Shown in pieces: positions 20,554 through 28,722 of a DNA stretch of 39,001 nucleotides; position 1 is the first letter of the stretch, and every line of letters starts with the position of its first letter. Below the pieces are notes generated by a model. The model ran no database searches. It was not told the origin of the DNA and was given only the letters and a program-made list of their open reading frames with translations. The position numbers were made by a program, and so were the translations under genes. The DNA is from Verrucomicrobiales bacterium (GTDB lineage: Bacteria > Verrucomicrobiota > Verrucomicrobiia > Verrucomicrobiales > DEV007): the NCBI GenBank assembly GCA_024638765.1, contig JAHEJT010000028.1, positions 1 through 39,001 of the forward strand. The letters are read 5' to 3'.

Positions 20554-23321
20554 AAGTTTACGCTTTCCGGTACCCCGCGCGCACCGCGGCGCAGCCACTT
20601 TTCGATGCCGACGAGAATATGCGCAACGAGGCCGGCGCCGGCAATCCCGATCCAGGCTTCTCCAGGAAGGGGCGCGCTGTGAAAAAAGCGGTTCATGGGG
20701 GGAGCATAGGTGAAAAGCAGTTGCAACGCGAGCATCACGGCCGCGCCGAAGAGAAGCCAGCGATTGGAAAAGATTCCCACGGCGAACATCGACTTCGTCA
20801 ACGAGCGGCAGTTAAAGAGGTAAAAGACCTCGATGATCACAAACACGTTGACCGCGACCGTGCGCGCGACTTCCTCGCTTGCCCCGTGGTGGAGGTGCCA
20901 TTCGAAGAGGCCGAAAGCGCCGGCGAGCATGACGAGCCCCACCAGCAGAATTCGCAGGATGAGTAACCGCGTAATAATAGGGTCTTTCGGATTGCGGGGA
21001 GGACGCTGCATGATGCCCTTTTCCTTGGGCTCGAAGGAGAGCATCATGCCGAGGAGGACACCCGTGCTCATGTTGATCCAGAGGATCTGGACGGGCAGGA
21101 TGGGAAGGGCGACACCCGCGAAGACCGCGGCCAGGATGACGAGGCCCTCACCGACGTTCGTCGGAAGGGTCCACACGATGAACTTCGTGAGGTTATCGAA
21201 CACCGAGCGCCCTTCCTCTACGGCGGCGGCGATGGTCTCGAAATTGTCGTCGGTGAGCACCATGTCGCAGGCTTCACGCGCCACGTCGGTGCCCTTTCCG
21301 CCCATGGCCACGCCGATATTGGCTTGTTTCAACGCCGGGGCGTCGTTAACGCCGTCGCCGGTCATGGCGACAATTTCGTCCTGTGCCTGCAGGGCCTGGA
21401 CGAGGCGCAGTTTCTGTTCCGGGGTGACGCGGGCGAACACCGAGGCGCGGTGGGCGGCCTCGCGGAACTCGCGTTCCTCCAGCGTCATGAGATCCCTTCC
21501 CGAGAGCGCTTCGGGCTCTTCGAGCCCCGCGTCCGCGGGCGGCTTGAGGCCGATGGCGCGGGCCACGGCCGCGGCGGTGCGCGGATGGTCGCCGGTGATC
21601 ATCTTGACGCGGATGCCCGCAGCGTAACATCGCCGGATCGCTTCGATGGCGGCGGGTCGCGCGGGATCGATCATTCCCTGGAGCCCGAGAAAAGTGAGCC
21701 CGCTTTCGAGATCGGCGTGGTCGACGACGGATTTTCCTTCCGCGAGGTCGCGCCTGGCAAACGCGAGGACCCGGAGTCCCTGGGCGGCCATGGCTTCCGC
21801 CGCCGCGGAAACGGCCTCCGCGTCGAAATCCTCCTCCGCGCCGTCCGGCCGCATCCAGACGGTGCACCGCGGGAGAATGGCCTCGAGCGAACCTTTGACG
21901 TAAACGCGCGGCAACGTTCCGCCGGAAGCATCCCGGTGCAGGGTAGCCATGTACTGGTATTGGGACTCGAAAGGGATCGCATCGAGTCGCGGAAACCCGG
22001 CCGCGGCTTCGCTCTGCGTGATCCCGATCTTGTGCGCCGCGGCAATGAGCGCCCCCTCGGTCGGATCGCCGTCCGTTTCCCACGCGCCGTTTTCCTGGAC
22101 CAGAATCGAGTCATTGCACAGGGTACCGCAGCGCAGTGTCTCGAGAAGCGCCGCGGACGATTCGGGATCGGTGCCCGAGGTTTCCCCGCCCTGCATCGCG
22201 GGGGTAACGGCGCCCTCCGGCGCGTATCCGGCGCCCTCGACCTCCCAAAGCGCGCCGCCTGCGAGGATTTCGCGGACGGTCATTTGATTTTCCGTTAGCG
22301 TGCCCGTTTTGTCGGAGCAGATCACGGTGGTGCTGCCGAGGGTTTCCACCGCGGGCAGGCGCCGGATGATGGCGCGGCGTTTCGCCATGCGCGATACCCC
22401 GATGGCGAGAATGATGGTCACCGCCGCGGGAAGCCCTTCCGGGATGGCTCCCACCGCGAGCGCGACCGCCGCCAGGAACATGTCGATGTGCGACTGGCCC
22501 CGGGCGACGCCGACGCCGAAAGTAAGCGCGGCGAGGCCGAGGATGACAAAGAGAAGGACGTGACTGAATTTTCCGATCTTTCGCGTGAGGGGAGTCTGGA
22601 GGGTGGCGGCTTCGGCGATCAGTTCGGATATGCGGCCCACCTCGGTCCGTTCTGCGGTGCCGACGACGATACCGCGTCCCTGGCCGTAAGTGACGAGGGT
22701 CGACGCGTAAGCGCAGTTATCGCGGTCGGCGAGGAGCGTGTCCGCGGGCAGCGGGTCGACCGACTTGGAAACCGCCACCGACTCGCCGGTAAGGGCCGAT
22801 TCGTCGACCTGGAGGTCGCGCGAGCGCAGGAGGCGAAGGTCCGCGGGCACCTTGTGGCCGGACTGGATGAGGACGAGATCCCCGGGCACGAGCTGTTCCG
22901 TGGGCAATTGGCGGGTTTCGCCCCCGCGGACGACGACGGCTTCCGACAGGACGGCGCGTGCCAGCGCGTTGATGGCTTCCGCGGCGCGCGCCTCCTGCAC
23001 GTACCCGACGACGGCATTGATGAGGACGACGGCGAAGATCACGCCGGAATCGACGTGTTCGCCCAGGCCCGCGGTAATGATCCCCGCCGCGATCAGGATG
23101 TAAACGAGCGGCTGGTGAAACTGCAGCAGGAAACGCAGCAGCGGTCCCTTGCCCTTTCGGGCGGCAATCCGGTTGGGTCCGAAGGTCTCGAGGCGGCGCG
23201 CGGCTTCCTCGGGCGCGAGCCCGTGGACGGGGTCGGTCTGCAATTCGGCGACTGCATCTTCCGCCGCAAGCGCGTGCCACGGCTTGACGGGGTCATGGGT
23301 TGCGGGTGTCAGCGTGGTCAT
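20550..23321 (-). CDS. P-type cation-transporting ATPase (P2 group, Ca2+/Na+-like)
   Basis: A 923-residue P-type ATPase with all catalytic elements: cation ATPase N-domain (HGLAPEEAARRLETFGPN), actuator motif TGES (178-181), TM4 PEGLP (294-298), phosphorylation site DKTGTLT with Asp337, and the hinge TGDGVNDAPALKQANIGVAMG. About ten membrane helices are predicted. PEGLP in TM4 and the C-terminal helix bundle indicate the P2 class (Ca2+, or Na+/K+-like) rather than heavy-metal pumps. The transported ion cannot be fixed from sequence alone. It starts 36 bp downstream of the Na/Pi cotransporter gene and overlaps the nuclease gene by 4 bp, so it is probably part of one operon. Confidence 0.93.
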   Translation of the reverse strand: MTTLTPATHDPVKPWHALAAEDAVAELQTDPVHGLAPEEAARRLETFGPNRIAARKGKGPLLRFLLQFHQPLVYILIAAGIITAGLGEHVDSGVIFAVVLINAVVGYVQEARAAEAINALARAVLSEAVVVRGGETRQLPTEQLVPGDLVLIQSGHKVPADLRLLRSRDLQVDESALTGESVAVSKSVDPLPADTLLADRDNCAYASTLVTYGQGRGIVVGTAERTEVGRISELIAEAATLQTPLTRKIGKFSHVLLFVILGLAALTFGVGVARGQSHIDMFLAAVALAVGAIPEGLPAAVTIILAIGVSRMAKRRAIIRRLPAVETLGSTTVICSDKTGTLTENQMTVREILAGGALWEVEGAGYAPEGAVTPAMQGGETSGTDPESSAALLETLRCGTLCNDSILVQENGAWETDGDPTEGALIAAAHKIGITQSEAAAGFPRLDAIPFESQYQYMATLHRDASGGTLPRVYVKGSLEAILPRCTVWMRPDGAEEDFDAEAVSAAAEAMAAQGLRVLAFARRDLAEGKSVVDHADLESGLTFLGLQGMIDPARPAAIEAIRRCYAAGIRVKMITGDHPRTAAAVARAIGLKPPADAGLEEPEALSGRDLMTLEEREFREAAHRASVFARVTPEQKLRLVQALQAQDEIVAMTGDGVNDAPALKQANIGVAMGGKGTDVAREACDMVLTDDNFETIAAAVEEGRSVFDNLTKFIVWTLPTNVGEGLVILAAVFAGVALPILPVQILWINMSTGVLLGMMLSFEPKEKGIMQRPPRNPKDPIITRLLILRILLVGLVMLAGAFGLFEWHLHHGASEEVARTVAVNVFVIIEVFYLFNCRSLTKSMFAVGIFSNRWLLFGAAVMLALQLLFTYAPPMNRFFHSAPLPGEAWIGIAGAGLVAHILVGIEKWLRRGARGVPESVNL

Positions 23322-23357
23322 CGTGAAAAAATCTGCGCGGGCGCGGAGAGGATCGCT

Positions 23358-25079
23358 TCACCCTTCCGGCGATTCGGCCTCCGGCTCCGCCGTTTCCACC
23401 TCCTCCACCGTTTTCGCGAGGCGCCGGAAGAGCGTGTGGAGACGCCTGTAATCGTCGATGATGTCGCTCTCGAAACGAAACGCGGTCAGCCGTTCCGGCT
23501 CTTCCGCGACCAGGCGTTTCATCAGATGCGACTGGGCCGCTGCGGCAAATTTGTTGGACCGCGCTTTGGACCGGGAAACCTCTTCCGCCAGCGCGGCGTC
23601 GGACTCGGCAAATGCCCGCAAGGCATTCTTTCCGGCCTTAAGAGCCTCGGCGTGGAGGGGACGCAGCATTTCGATGGTCCCTTTGCTCATGGGAACCTGG
23701 GCGGCGAGCCGCTTGCGCCCGCTTTTCACCAGGCTGGCGCCCACGATATCGGCGGCGTTCTCAAGGTAATTGGCCGCTGCGATGTATTCGTAAATTTGTC
23801 GCGGCTGCGGTTCCACGAGGTTGCCCAGCGAGAGTTTTCCGAGCCAGCTGATGATGGCCACGTGCAGCTTGTCGGCAACCTGCTCGTCATGATGCAATGC
23901 GGCAACTTCGCCCGGCAGGCCCTTTACGGTGGCGTGAAAGGACTTGTCCACCATCCCAACGACGATCTCTCCGAGGCGGCCGATTTCGAGACGGGCCCGG
24001 TCCAGGGCGACGGAGGGCTGCTGCAAGTAAAAATCATCGAGATAGACCGGCTCACCGGCCTCTTCCTCCGCCTTCTTTTTGGGAGGCACGATTTTCTTCA
24101 CCACCCACGCCAGCGGGGTGGTGAACCAGATGAAGACCAGCGCGTTTCCCACATTGAACAGTGTGTGCGCGTTGGCGATCTGGCGGGGGGTCTCCAGCGC
24201 GCGCCGCGCGGCCCCCTCGACGTCCGGGTAGACCGGCGAGAGAAGGCGCACCGCTTCGGCGAACTGCGGGATGAACGCGAACCAGAGCGCCACGCCTGCA
24301 AGATTGAAAATGACATGCGCCAGGGAAGCCTGCAGCGCCTCCCGTGGGCGCCCGATCCCTGCGATCAGCGCGGTGATGCACGTCCCGATATTCGCGCCGA
24401 AGATGATTGCGATCCCGGCTTCCAGGGAAACCAGCCCCTCGCTGGCCATCACGATGGCGACGCCGGTGGTGGCGGAAGAACTCTGCACCAGTCCCGTAAA
24501 CACCGCGCCGGCCAGGATCCCGAGCAGCGGGTTGCGCATCTGCTGCATGACGGCCATGAAGGGCTCATACGCCCGCAGCGGACTGGCGGCGTCGCTCATC
24601 AGGTTCATGCCGAAGAAAATGAGGCCCAGACCCATGACCGTGATTCCGTATTGCTTGATTTTTTCGCGGCGCGCCACCAGCTCGACCAGGAAGCCTCCGG
24701 CAATCATGACCAGCGCATACTTGGTCACCTTGAACGCGATGATCTGTGCGGTGACGGTAGTCCCGATGTTGGCGCCCAGGATGATTCCGATCGATTGGGA
24801 GAGCGTGAGCAGGCCCGAGGTGATGAAGCCGACCACCAGCACCGTGGTGATGGACGAAGACTGGATCACTGCGGTGACACCGGCGCCCGCCAGCGCGGCG
24901 GAGAAACGGTTGGTCGTGAGCCGGCCCAGGAGCGCCTTCATGCGCGCGCCGGCCACGGTCTTGAGCGCTTCGGTCATCTTGCGCATCCCGTAAAGAAAAA
25001 GCGCGAGCCCTCCGCCCAGGCCGGTGATCATAGCGCCCACCTCCAGGGAGCTGCTTTCGGCGGCGGCAATCAGGATCAT
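23358..25079 (-). CDS. Na+/phosphate cotransporter (NptA/YjbB family) with PhoU-like tail
   Basis: A 573-residue membrane protein of the Na/Pi-cotransporter II-related family. Two inverted repeats carry the signature QSSS: GVTAVIQSSSITTVLVVGF (73-76) and FTGLVQSSSATTGVAIVMA (199-202). Each is followed by a GANIGT block (LGANIGTTVTA, FGANIGTCITA). The C-terminal third (about 350-573) is cytoplasmic, helical and PhoU-like, ending in an acidic tail. It imports or exports phosphate with Na+ at the inner membrane. Its start overlaps the stop of the DAACS transporter by 4 bp, so the two are translationally coupled. Confidence 0.93.
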   Translation of the reverse strand: MILIAAAESSSLEVGAMITGLGGGLALFLYGMRKMTEALKTVAGARMKALLGRLTTNRFSAALAGAGVTAVIQSSSITTVLVVGFITSGLLTLSQSIGIILGANIGTTVTAQIIAFKVTKYALVMIAGGFLVELVARREKIKQYGITVMGLGLIFFGMNLMSDAASPLRAYEPFMAVMQQMRNPLLGILAGAVFTGLVQSSSATTGVAIVMASEGLVSLEAGIAIIFGANIGTCITALIAGIGRPREALQASLAHVIFNLAGVALWFAFIPQFAEAVRLLSPVYPDVEGAARRALETPRQIANAHTLFNVGNALVFIWFTTPLAWVVKKIVPPKKKAEEEAGEPVYLDDFYLQQPSVALDRARLEIGRLGEIVVGMVDKSFHATVKGLPGEVAALHHDEQVADKLHVAIISWLGKLSLGNLVEPQPRQIYEYIAAANYLENAADIVGASLVKSGRKRLAAQVPMSKGTIEMLRPLHAEALKAGKNALRAFAESDAALAEEVSRSKARSNKFAAAAQSHLMKRLVAEEPERLTAFRFESDIIDDYRRLHTLFRRLAKTVEEVETAEPEAESPEG

Positions 25080-26506
25080 GATGCGGCGGCCTTTTTCCCG
25101 GGCACGGGGGGGATCGCGAGTTTACGGAAGAGCACGCAGGCGACGAGATCCCCCGTGACATTGACGGTCGTCCGGCACATATCGAGGATGCGGTCGATTC
25201 CCAGGATGATGGCGAGTCCAGTCGTCGGGATGCCGAGCCCGCCGACCACGTTGGCGAGAATCACCATGCCGACTCCCGGCGTCCCCGGGGCGCCGACGGA
25301 AGAAGCCACCAAGGTAATCACGACCACGGCGATCTGGCTCGCGCTCAAAACCACGCCGGAAATCTGGGCCAGGAAGATGACGGCGATCGACTGGTAAAGG
25401 GCAGTCCCGGCCATGTTGACGGTGGCGCCAAGGGGAATCACCAGGTTGGCGATGTTTTCGGGCACGCCGAGGCGTTTGACCGCGGCATTGATTGAGAGCG
25501 GCATGACGGCGGCGGAACTGGAGGTCGAAAACGCCAGCAGGAGCACGCCGCCGATCGCTTTGAGAAAATGCACCGGATTCTTCCGCGCCAGTATCAAGAT
25601 CGCAAGCAGGTAAAGGACGAAGAGCAGGAGGAGGCCCGCCACCACTGTGGCAGCGTAAGCGGCGGTGCCGCGCAAAGTCCCGAGGCCGACGCTGGAGACG
25701 AGCTGCGCCGTCATTCCGAACACCGCCCACGGCGCCAGGAACATGGCCCACTTCACCCCCACCATCGCCACCTGCAGCAGGCCGTCGAGGGCTTTGAGAA
25801 GCACTTCGATTCGTTCGCGCGGCACGAAATTGCAGGCCAAGCCGAACAAAATCGCGATGATCACGATCGCCAGCATGTCCTGGTCGGTGATGGCCTTGGC
25901 CGGATTGGACGGCAGCATCCGCGCGATCACCTGGGGAGATTCTCTCAGAATGCGGAGTTTCTCCTGCGCTTCCTCCGTGGTGGGCTGCGGAGGAACCGCC
26001 TCCGTGCGGAAAGCCGCCGAGGCGGGCATGTATTCGCCGGGCATGACCTTGAGAGCCAGCCCGATTCCGAGCAGGGATGCAGCCGTCTTCGTCAGGAGGA
26101 CGAAGACGAGAAAACGGAACCCCACCGCGCGCAGCTGGCGCAGGCTTTCCGATCCCGTGATGCCCTGCACGATGGAAACCAGCACGATGGGAACCAGCCC
26201 CATCGCGATCAGCCCCAGGAAAAATTTCCCCGGCAGGGCGAGCCATCCGCCCGCGATCCCGGAGGTCTCTCGCGTCACCATCTGCATCTCCGGACCCAGG
26301 AGAAAACCGACTCCCAGACCCCCGAGCAGACCCATGGCGACCTGGAGCCACAACCGGGCGCGAATCCACACCTGGAGCTGGCTGCGCAGCTGGCGCAGCG
26401 ATTGTGCATACTGATCGGGATCCCCGTCCATGAGCTTGCGGCGCAGAGCGGTGGAGACCGCGACTGTCTCTCCACACGATTGTCTACAATGGCGGCAGGC
26501 GTTCAT
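25076..26506 (-). CDS. Dicarboxylate/amino acid:cation symporter (DAACS/GltP family)
   Basis: A 476-residue member of the glutamate transporter family. HP1 carries FSTSSSAAVMP, TM7 GATVNMAGTALYQS, HP2 ASSVGAPGTPGVGM and TM8 DRILDMCRTTVNVTGDL, which retains the aspartates, Arg and Asn of the binding site. The TM7 motif, usually NMDGT, is NMAGT here, so the aspartate that helps bind Na+ in Pyrococcus GltPh is replaced by alanine. Cation coupling may therefore differ. The frame begins at 26506 with a cysteine-rich leader (MNACRHCRQSC); a start at 26431 (MDGDPDQY) is equally possible. Substrates are likely glutamate, aspartate or C4-dicarboxylates. It heads the five-gene minus-strand run. Confidence 0.9.
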   Translation of the reverse strand: MNACRHCRQSCGETVAVSTALRRKLMDGDPDQYAQSLRQLRSQLQVWIRARLWLQVAMGLLGGLGVGFLLGPEMQMVTRETSGIAGGWLALPGKFFLGLIAMGLVPIVLVSIVQGITGSESLRQLRAVGFRFLVFVLLTKTAASLLGIGLALKVMPGEYMPASAAFRTEAVPPQPTTEEAQEKLRILRESPQVIARMLPSNPAKAITDQDMLAIVIIAILFGLACNFVPRERIEVLLKALDGLLQVAMVGVKWAMFLAPWAVFGMTAQLVSSVGLGTLRGTAAYAATVVAGLLLLFVLYLLAILILARKNPVHFLKAIGGVLLLAFSTSSSAAVMPLSINAAVKRLGVPENIANLVIPLGATVNMAGTALYQSIAVIFLAQISGVVLSASQIAVVVITLVASSVGAPGTPGVGMVILANVVGGLGIPTTGLAIILGIDRILDMCRTTVNVTGDLVACVLFRKLAIPPVPGKKAAAS

Positions 26507-26581
26507 GACCTGCGCCTGCGATGATCGGAAGAGAACCCGCGAAAGTCAAACGGACAGCCCGTGAGGGGAAGCCGCCTGCGC

Positions 26582-26601
26582 CACCGGCCAAAGTGCCGGT
26601 G
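26582..26601. other. Short hairpin in the leader upstream of the DAACS gene
   Basis: CACCGGC (26582-26588) and GCCGGTG (26595-26601) form a 7 bp GC-rich stem around a 6 nt loop. It lies in the 135 bp between the lipoprotein stop and the DAACS start. It may be part of the leader RNA or a weak terminator for the upstream gene; there is no T-run. Confidence 0.3.
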
Positions 26602-26626
26602 CGGGAGCAACTCTCCATGGGCGTCG

Positions 26627-26648
26627 GGAATGACGGCGCCGTCATTCC
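26627..26648. terminator. Perfect 22 bp palindrome over the lipoprotein stop codon
   Basis: GGAATGACGGC followed directly by its reverse complement forms an uninterrupted 22 bp palindrome. It contains the stop codon (26642-26644) of the minus-strand lipoprotein gene. No loop spacer and no T-run are present, so it is not a classic intrinsic terminator; transcript-end protection or a protein-binding site is equally possible. Confidence 0.35.
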
Positions 26649-27058
26649 GTCGCGAAATACCATTTTCCGAGGTGGTTAATCATCAGGAGTTTGTCGCCCT
26701 TGAGGCCGAACCCCGGCAAGGTGAAGGTCGCCACCTTGCCGCCGTGGGAATAGCGCGGCTTCTTCTCGCGGGCGGCCCCCAACAGGTCCAGCACCTTGTC
26801 GAAGTCCTTTTCCTCGAGCGGAATCAGTTCCAAGGCGAACCCATACTCCTCCGGGTTCTTGATTTCGAGCGCAAGATTGACGAGGGCGGGGAACCGCGTG
26901 TATTCGCCGCGTTCGACGGCGGCAATTCCCTGGTTGAGCGTGGCGCTGACGCTGCCGCGAAAAGACTCGCCGGAGGAATCTTTGAGAGAATCGGCGCTGT
27001 CGCCGACATCAGGAGCGGGCGCCTCTTGCGCGCAGGAAACGGCAAAGAGCAGTGCCAA
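26642..27058 (-). CDS. Small lipoprotein, GKWYF-tail family; 5' end uncertain
   Basis: The coding part is clear from residues LLALALLFAVSCAQEAPAPD onward: hydrophobic signal, lipobox-like VSC, then a mature domain. That domain has NQGIAAVERGEYTRFPALVNLAL, YSHGGKVATFTLPGFGLKGDKL and the ending GKWYFATE. These blocks align one to one with the lipoprotein at 4465 (KSMEREDYSTFPTILSL, YSQGGKLATFTVPGF, GKWYFLVD), so the two are paralogues. No ATG or GTG lies at the expected place. The only standard alternative is TTG at 27058, which leaves a signal of just eight residues before the cysteine. The frame is open upstream but reads as non-coding, arginine-rich sequence. An ATG at 27132 is in another frame, so a frameshift, sequencing error or decayed start is likely. 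Confidence 0.6.
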   Translation of the reverse strand: MALLFAVSCAQEAPAPDVGDSADSLKDSSGESFRGSVSATLNQGIAAVERGEYTRFPALVNLALEIKNPEEYGFALELIPLEEKDFDKVLDLLGAAREKKPRYSHGGKVATFTLPGFGLKGDKLLMINHLGKWYFATE

Positions 27059-27160
27059 TGCAAGCAGCGGCGAAAGAGACCAGTGCGAGGGGTCGTCAAG
27101 GCCAGGCGCCAGGCGCCTTGGCCGAGGCCCATGGTCGTTGGGCCGGGCCCGGAGAAGACG

Positions 27161-27192
27161 TTCAGCGGAGCGCCTGTCGGCGCTCCGCTGAA
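27161..27192. terminator. Strong hairpin between two lipoprotein genes
   Basis: TTCAGCGGAGCGCC (27161-27174) and GGCGCTCCGCTGAA (27179-27192) are perfect inverted repeats of 14 bp separated by the tetraloop TGTC. The structure lies about 90 bp downstream of the glycine-zipper lipoprotein stop, on its transcript, and before the next lipoprotein. There is no T-run, so it could terminate, stabilise the 3' end, or be a dispersed REP-like unit. The rest of 27059-27281 shows only GC-rich fragments. Confidence 0.5.
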
Positions 27193-27281
27193 GGGGTAGT
27201 AGCCGGGGATGACGGGAGTATGCCCCCGGCCGTTGTGCGCGCAATACACTCGGCGCCGGTAGTCGGTATCTTCCCGGCAGT

Positions 27282-27701
27282 CTAAAATGCATAGGTCCGC
27301 CGCAACTGGGATTCCGATGGCTGATTGGTGTAAAACTCGCCGCGCGGTCCCTGCCAGCCGTTGCCGGACCGGTAAAGGACCACCGGGGTGGTGCTGCCGT
27401 TGCTGTTCTGGACATTGACCACGGTCTGGTTGGCCTGCGCCTGGACCGTGTTGATGCGATCCTCCTGGCGGCCGTAGAGGTTTCCCATGAGGCCGCCGAC
27501 CACGGCCCCGGCCACCGCGCCTTCGCCCTTGGAGACTCCCTTGACGTTGTTTCCGATGATGGCGCCCGCGGCGGCGCCGCCTCCGGCGCCAAGCAAGGTG
27601 CCGAGCGTCTGGTTGCTGGGCCCGCCGGGGCCCGTCGCGCAGCCGGCCATCACCAGGGAACCGGCGGCCAGGACAGATACAGTAAGTAGAGTGGTTTTCA
27701 T
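27282..27701 (-). CDS. Glycine-zipper outer-membrane-type lipoprotein
   Basis: A 139-residue lipoprotein with a textbook signal (MKTTLLTVSVLAAGSLVMAGC, lipidated Cys21). A glycine zipper follows: LGAGGGAAAGAIIGNNVKG and GEGAVAGAVVGGLMGNLYGRQED, the usual GxxxG-rich pair of short membrane-interacting helices. The C-terminal part is polar and asparagine-rich, with the ending YTNQPSESQLRRTYAF. Similar glycine-zipper 2TM proteins reside in the outer membrane (SlyB/OsmB-like), often under envelope stress. Its role here is not known. It is preceded by the EF-hand lipoprotein gene on the same strand and may share its promoter. Confidence 0.85.
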   Translation of the reverse strand: MKTTLLTVSVLAAGSLVMAGCATGPGGPSNQTLGTLLGAGGGAAAGAIIGNNVKGVSKGEGAVAGAVVGGLMGNLYGRQEDRINTVQAQANQTVVNVQNSNGSTTPVVLYRSGNGWQGPRGEFYTNQPSESQLRRTYAF

Positions 27702-27749
27702 TGGATTTGGATAGTTGGGATTGGTCTTCGTTATGCGAGAGGGCTCCGT

Positions 27750-28157
27750 TCAGCGACTGTCGATTTCGGCGGGCGTCAGGAATCCGTCACTGTCTTTGTC
27801 GACGGTGCCGAAGAGATTATTCAACGTCACGTGCTTGCGACGGAGATCGGAGAATTCCTTGTAAGAAAGTTTCTTGTCGCGGTTCTTATCCATTTCGCGA
27901 AACCGTTTCTCCGGCTCGCGCACTGTCTCGTAATCATACCACTCGGCGTGGCTGATATATTCGCTGTCGTCTTTGTCCAGGTTGTCGAACGCCTGTCGCT
28001 GGACCTGGGAACGGAATTCTTCCCGGCTGACACGCTCGTCGTTGTTTCGATCAAGCGCATCGAAGGTGGCCTTGGGTGTGGCGGCGCATCCGGCAAACAC
28101 GAGGGCGCTCGCAACAGCGACGCCGGCCGGAATCAAATTTGAGTGGTATGCTTTCAT
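27750..28157 (-). CDS. Calcium-binding EF-hand lipoprotein
   Basis: A predicted 135-residue lipoprotein. The start at 28157 gives a clean signal peptide (MKAYHSNLIPAGVAVASALVFAGC); earlier in-frame ATGs (28181 and 28262) would add a polar leader. The mature protein contains four EF-hand loops: DRNNDERVSREE, DKDDSEYISHAE, DKNRDKKLSYKE and DKDSDGFLTPAE. All keep acidic or oxygen ligands at loop positions 1, 3, 5, 9 and 12. A lipid anchor plus four EF-hands suggests a periplasmic or outer-membrane Ca2+ sensor or buffer. EF-hand proteins are frequent in Planctomycetota and Verrucomicrobiota. It lies 48 bp upstream of the glycine-zipper gene on the same strand. Confidence 0.85.
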   Translation of the reverse strand: MKAYHSNLIPAGVAVASALVFAGCAATPKATFDALDRNNDERVSREEFRSQVQRQAFDNLDKDDSEYISHAEWYDYETVREPEKRFREMDKNRDKKLSYKEFSDLRRKHVTLNNLFGTVDKDSDGFLTPAEIDSR

Positions 28158-28652
28158 GGTGTCGGAATCTTTCTTGTTCATGCTGGCGACGCCCCCCTGC
28201 TGAGAAGGCATCATGAATCTGGTCAAGCTGCGCCGTCCGAGCGCTCCCCCCTGATCCTGCACTGTGGGGAAGCTGGATCCGCCGGGTGAACGCTCAAGAC
28301 GACTGGCCTTTCTCTATTGCAGGACCCGTGCCAGCGGCTCGAAAAACACGTTAACCCATTGATGCAGAATAAGTTAAAAGAACCATCCCGAGGTTTCCGA
28401 GCCGCGTCGTTTGTCCACCTGCTTTGCAGATTGTGCAGAAATCCACCCTCTTCCGCCCCACGGCGCACCTCGAGTCAAGGGAGCGCAGTCGCAAAAGACA
28501 GACGTCCCTGCCGCCGTCGGCACCGGCCGCCGACCGCCGATTGTCAGCTCAATTTACGGAATGCATGCGCACTCAGCGGACAGCGCCCGTCCCCGCAGGA
28601 GACCGGATGTCATAATCCTCTCGAAATGAATAGATTACACCCGCCCGCCATC
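28158..28652. other. Non-coding interval between divergent genes
   Basis: About 500 bp without a convincing gene. Open frames here are arginine and proline-rich and look like chance readings. An AT-rich patch around 28350-28385 (TTAACCCATTGATG then AAGTTAAAAG) is the best place for a promoter of the minus-strand EF-hand gene, but no clear -35/-10 pair can be named. The right end leads into the sigma54-type element at 28653. Confidence 0.5.
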
Positions 28653-28669
28653 TTGGCACGCCCCCTGCA
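28653..28669 (+). promoter_or_regulatory. Sigma54 (-24/-12) promoter candidate
   Basis: TTGGCACG-CCCC-CTGCA matches the RpoN consensus (YTGGCACG, four bases, TTGCW) at all but one of the conserved bases. The invariant GG (28655-28656) and GC (28667-28668) are correctly spaced. Transcription would start near 28680, leaving a leader of about 43 nt before the ATG at 28723. A sigma54 activator is encoded at 1735 in this window, but whether it acts here is unknown. Confidence 0.6.
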
Positions 28670-28722
28670 CCTAATAAATGCTGGCGTCGCGGGTGTGAGG
28701 CTGCAGTGGAGCGAGTGTCGTC

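Noticed and set aside
22488..25397. A 969-codon open frame on the plus strand opposite the P-type ATPase and Na/Pi genes
   Set aside because: It is rich in Arg, Gly, His and Asp with no domain pattern and mirrors the GC-biased codons of well recognised genes on the other strand, so it is a shadow.
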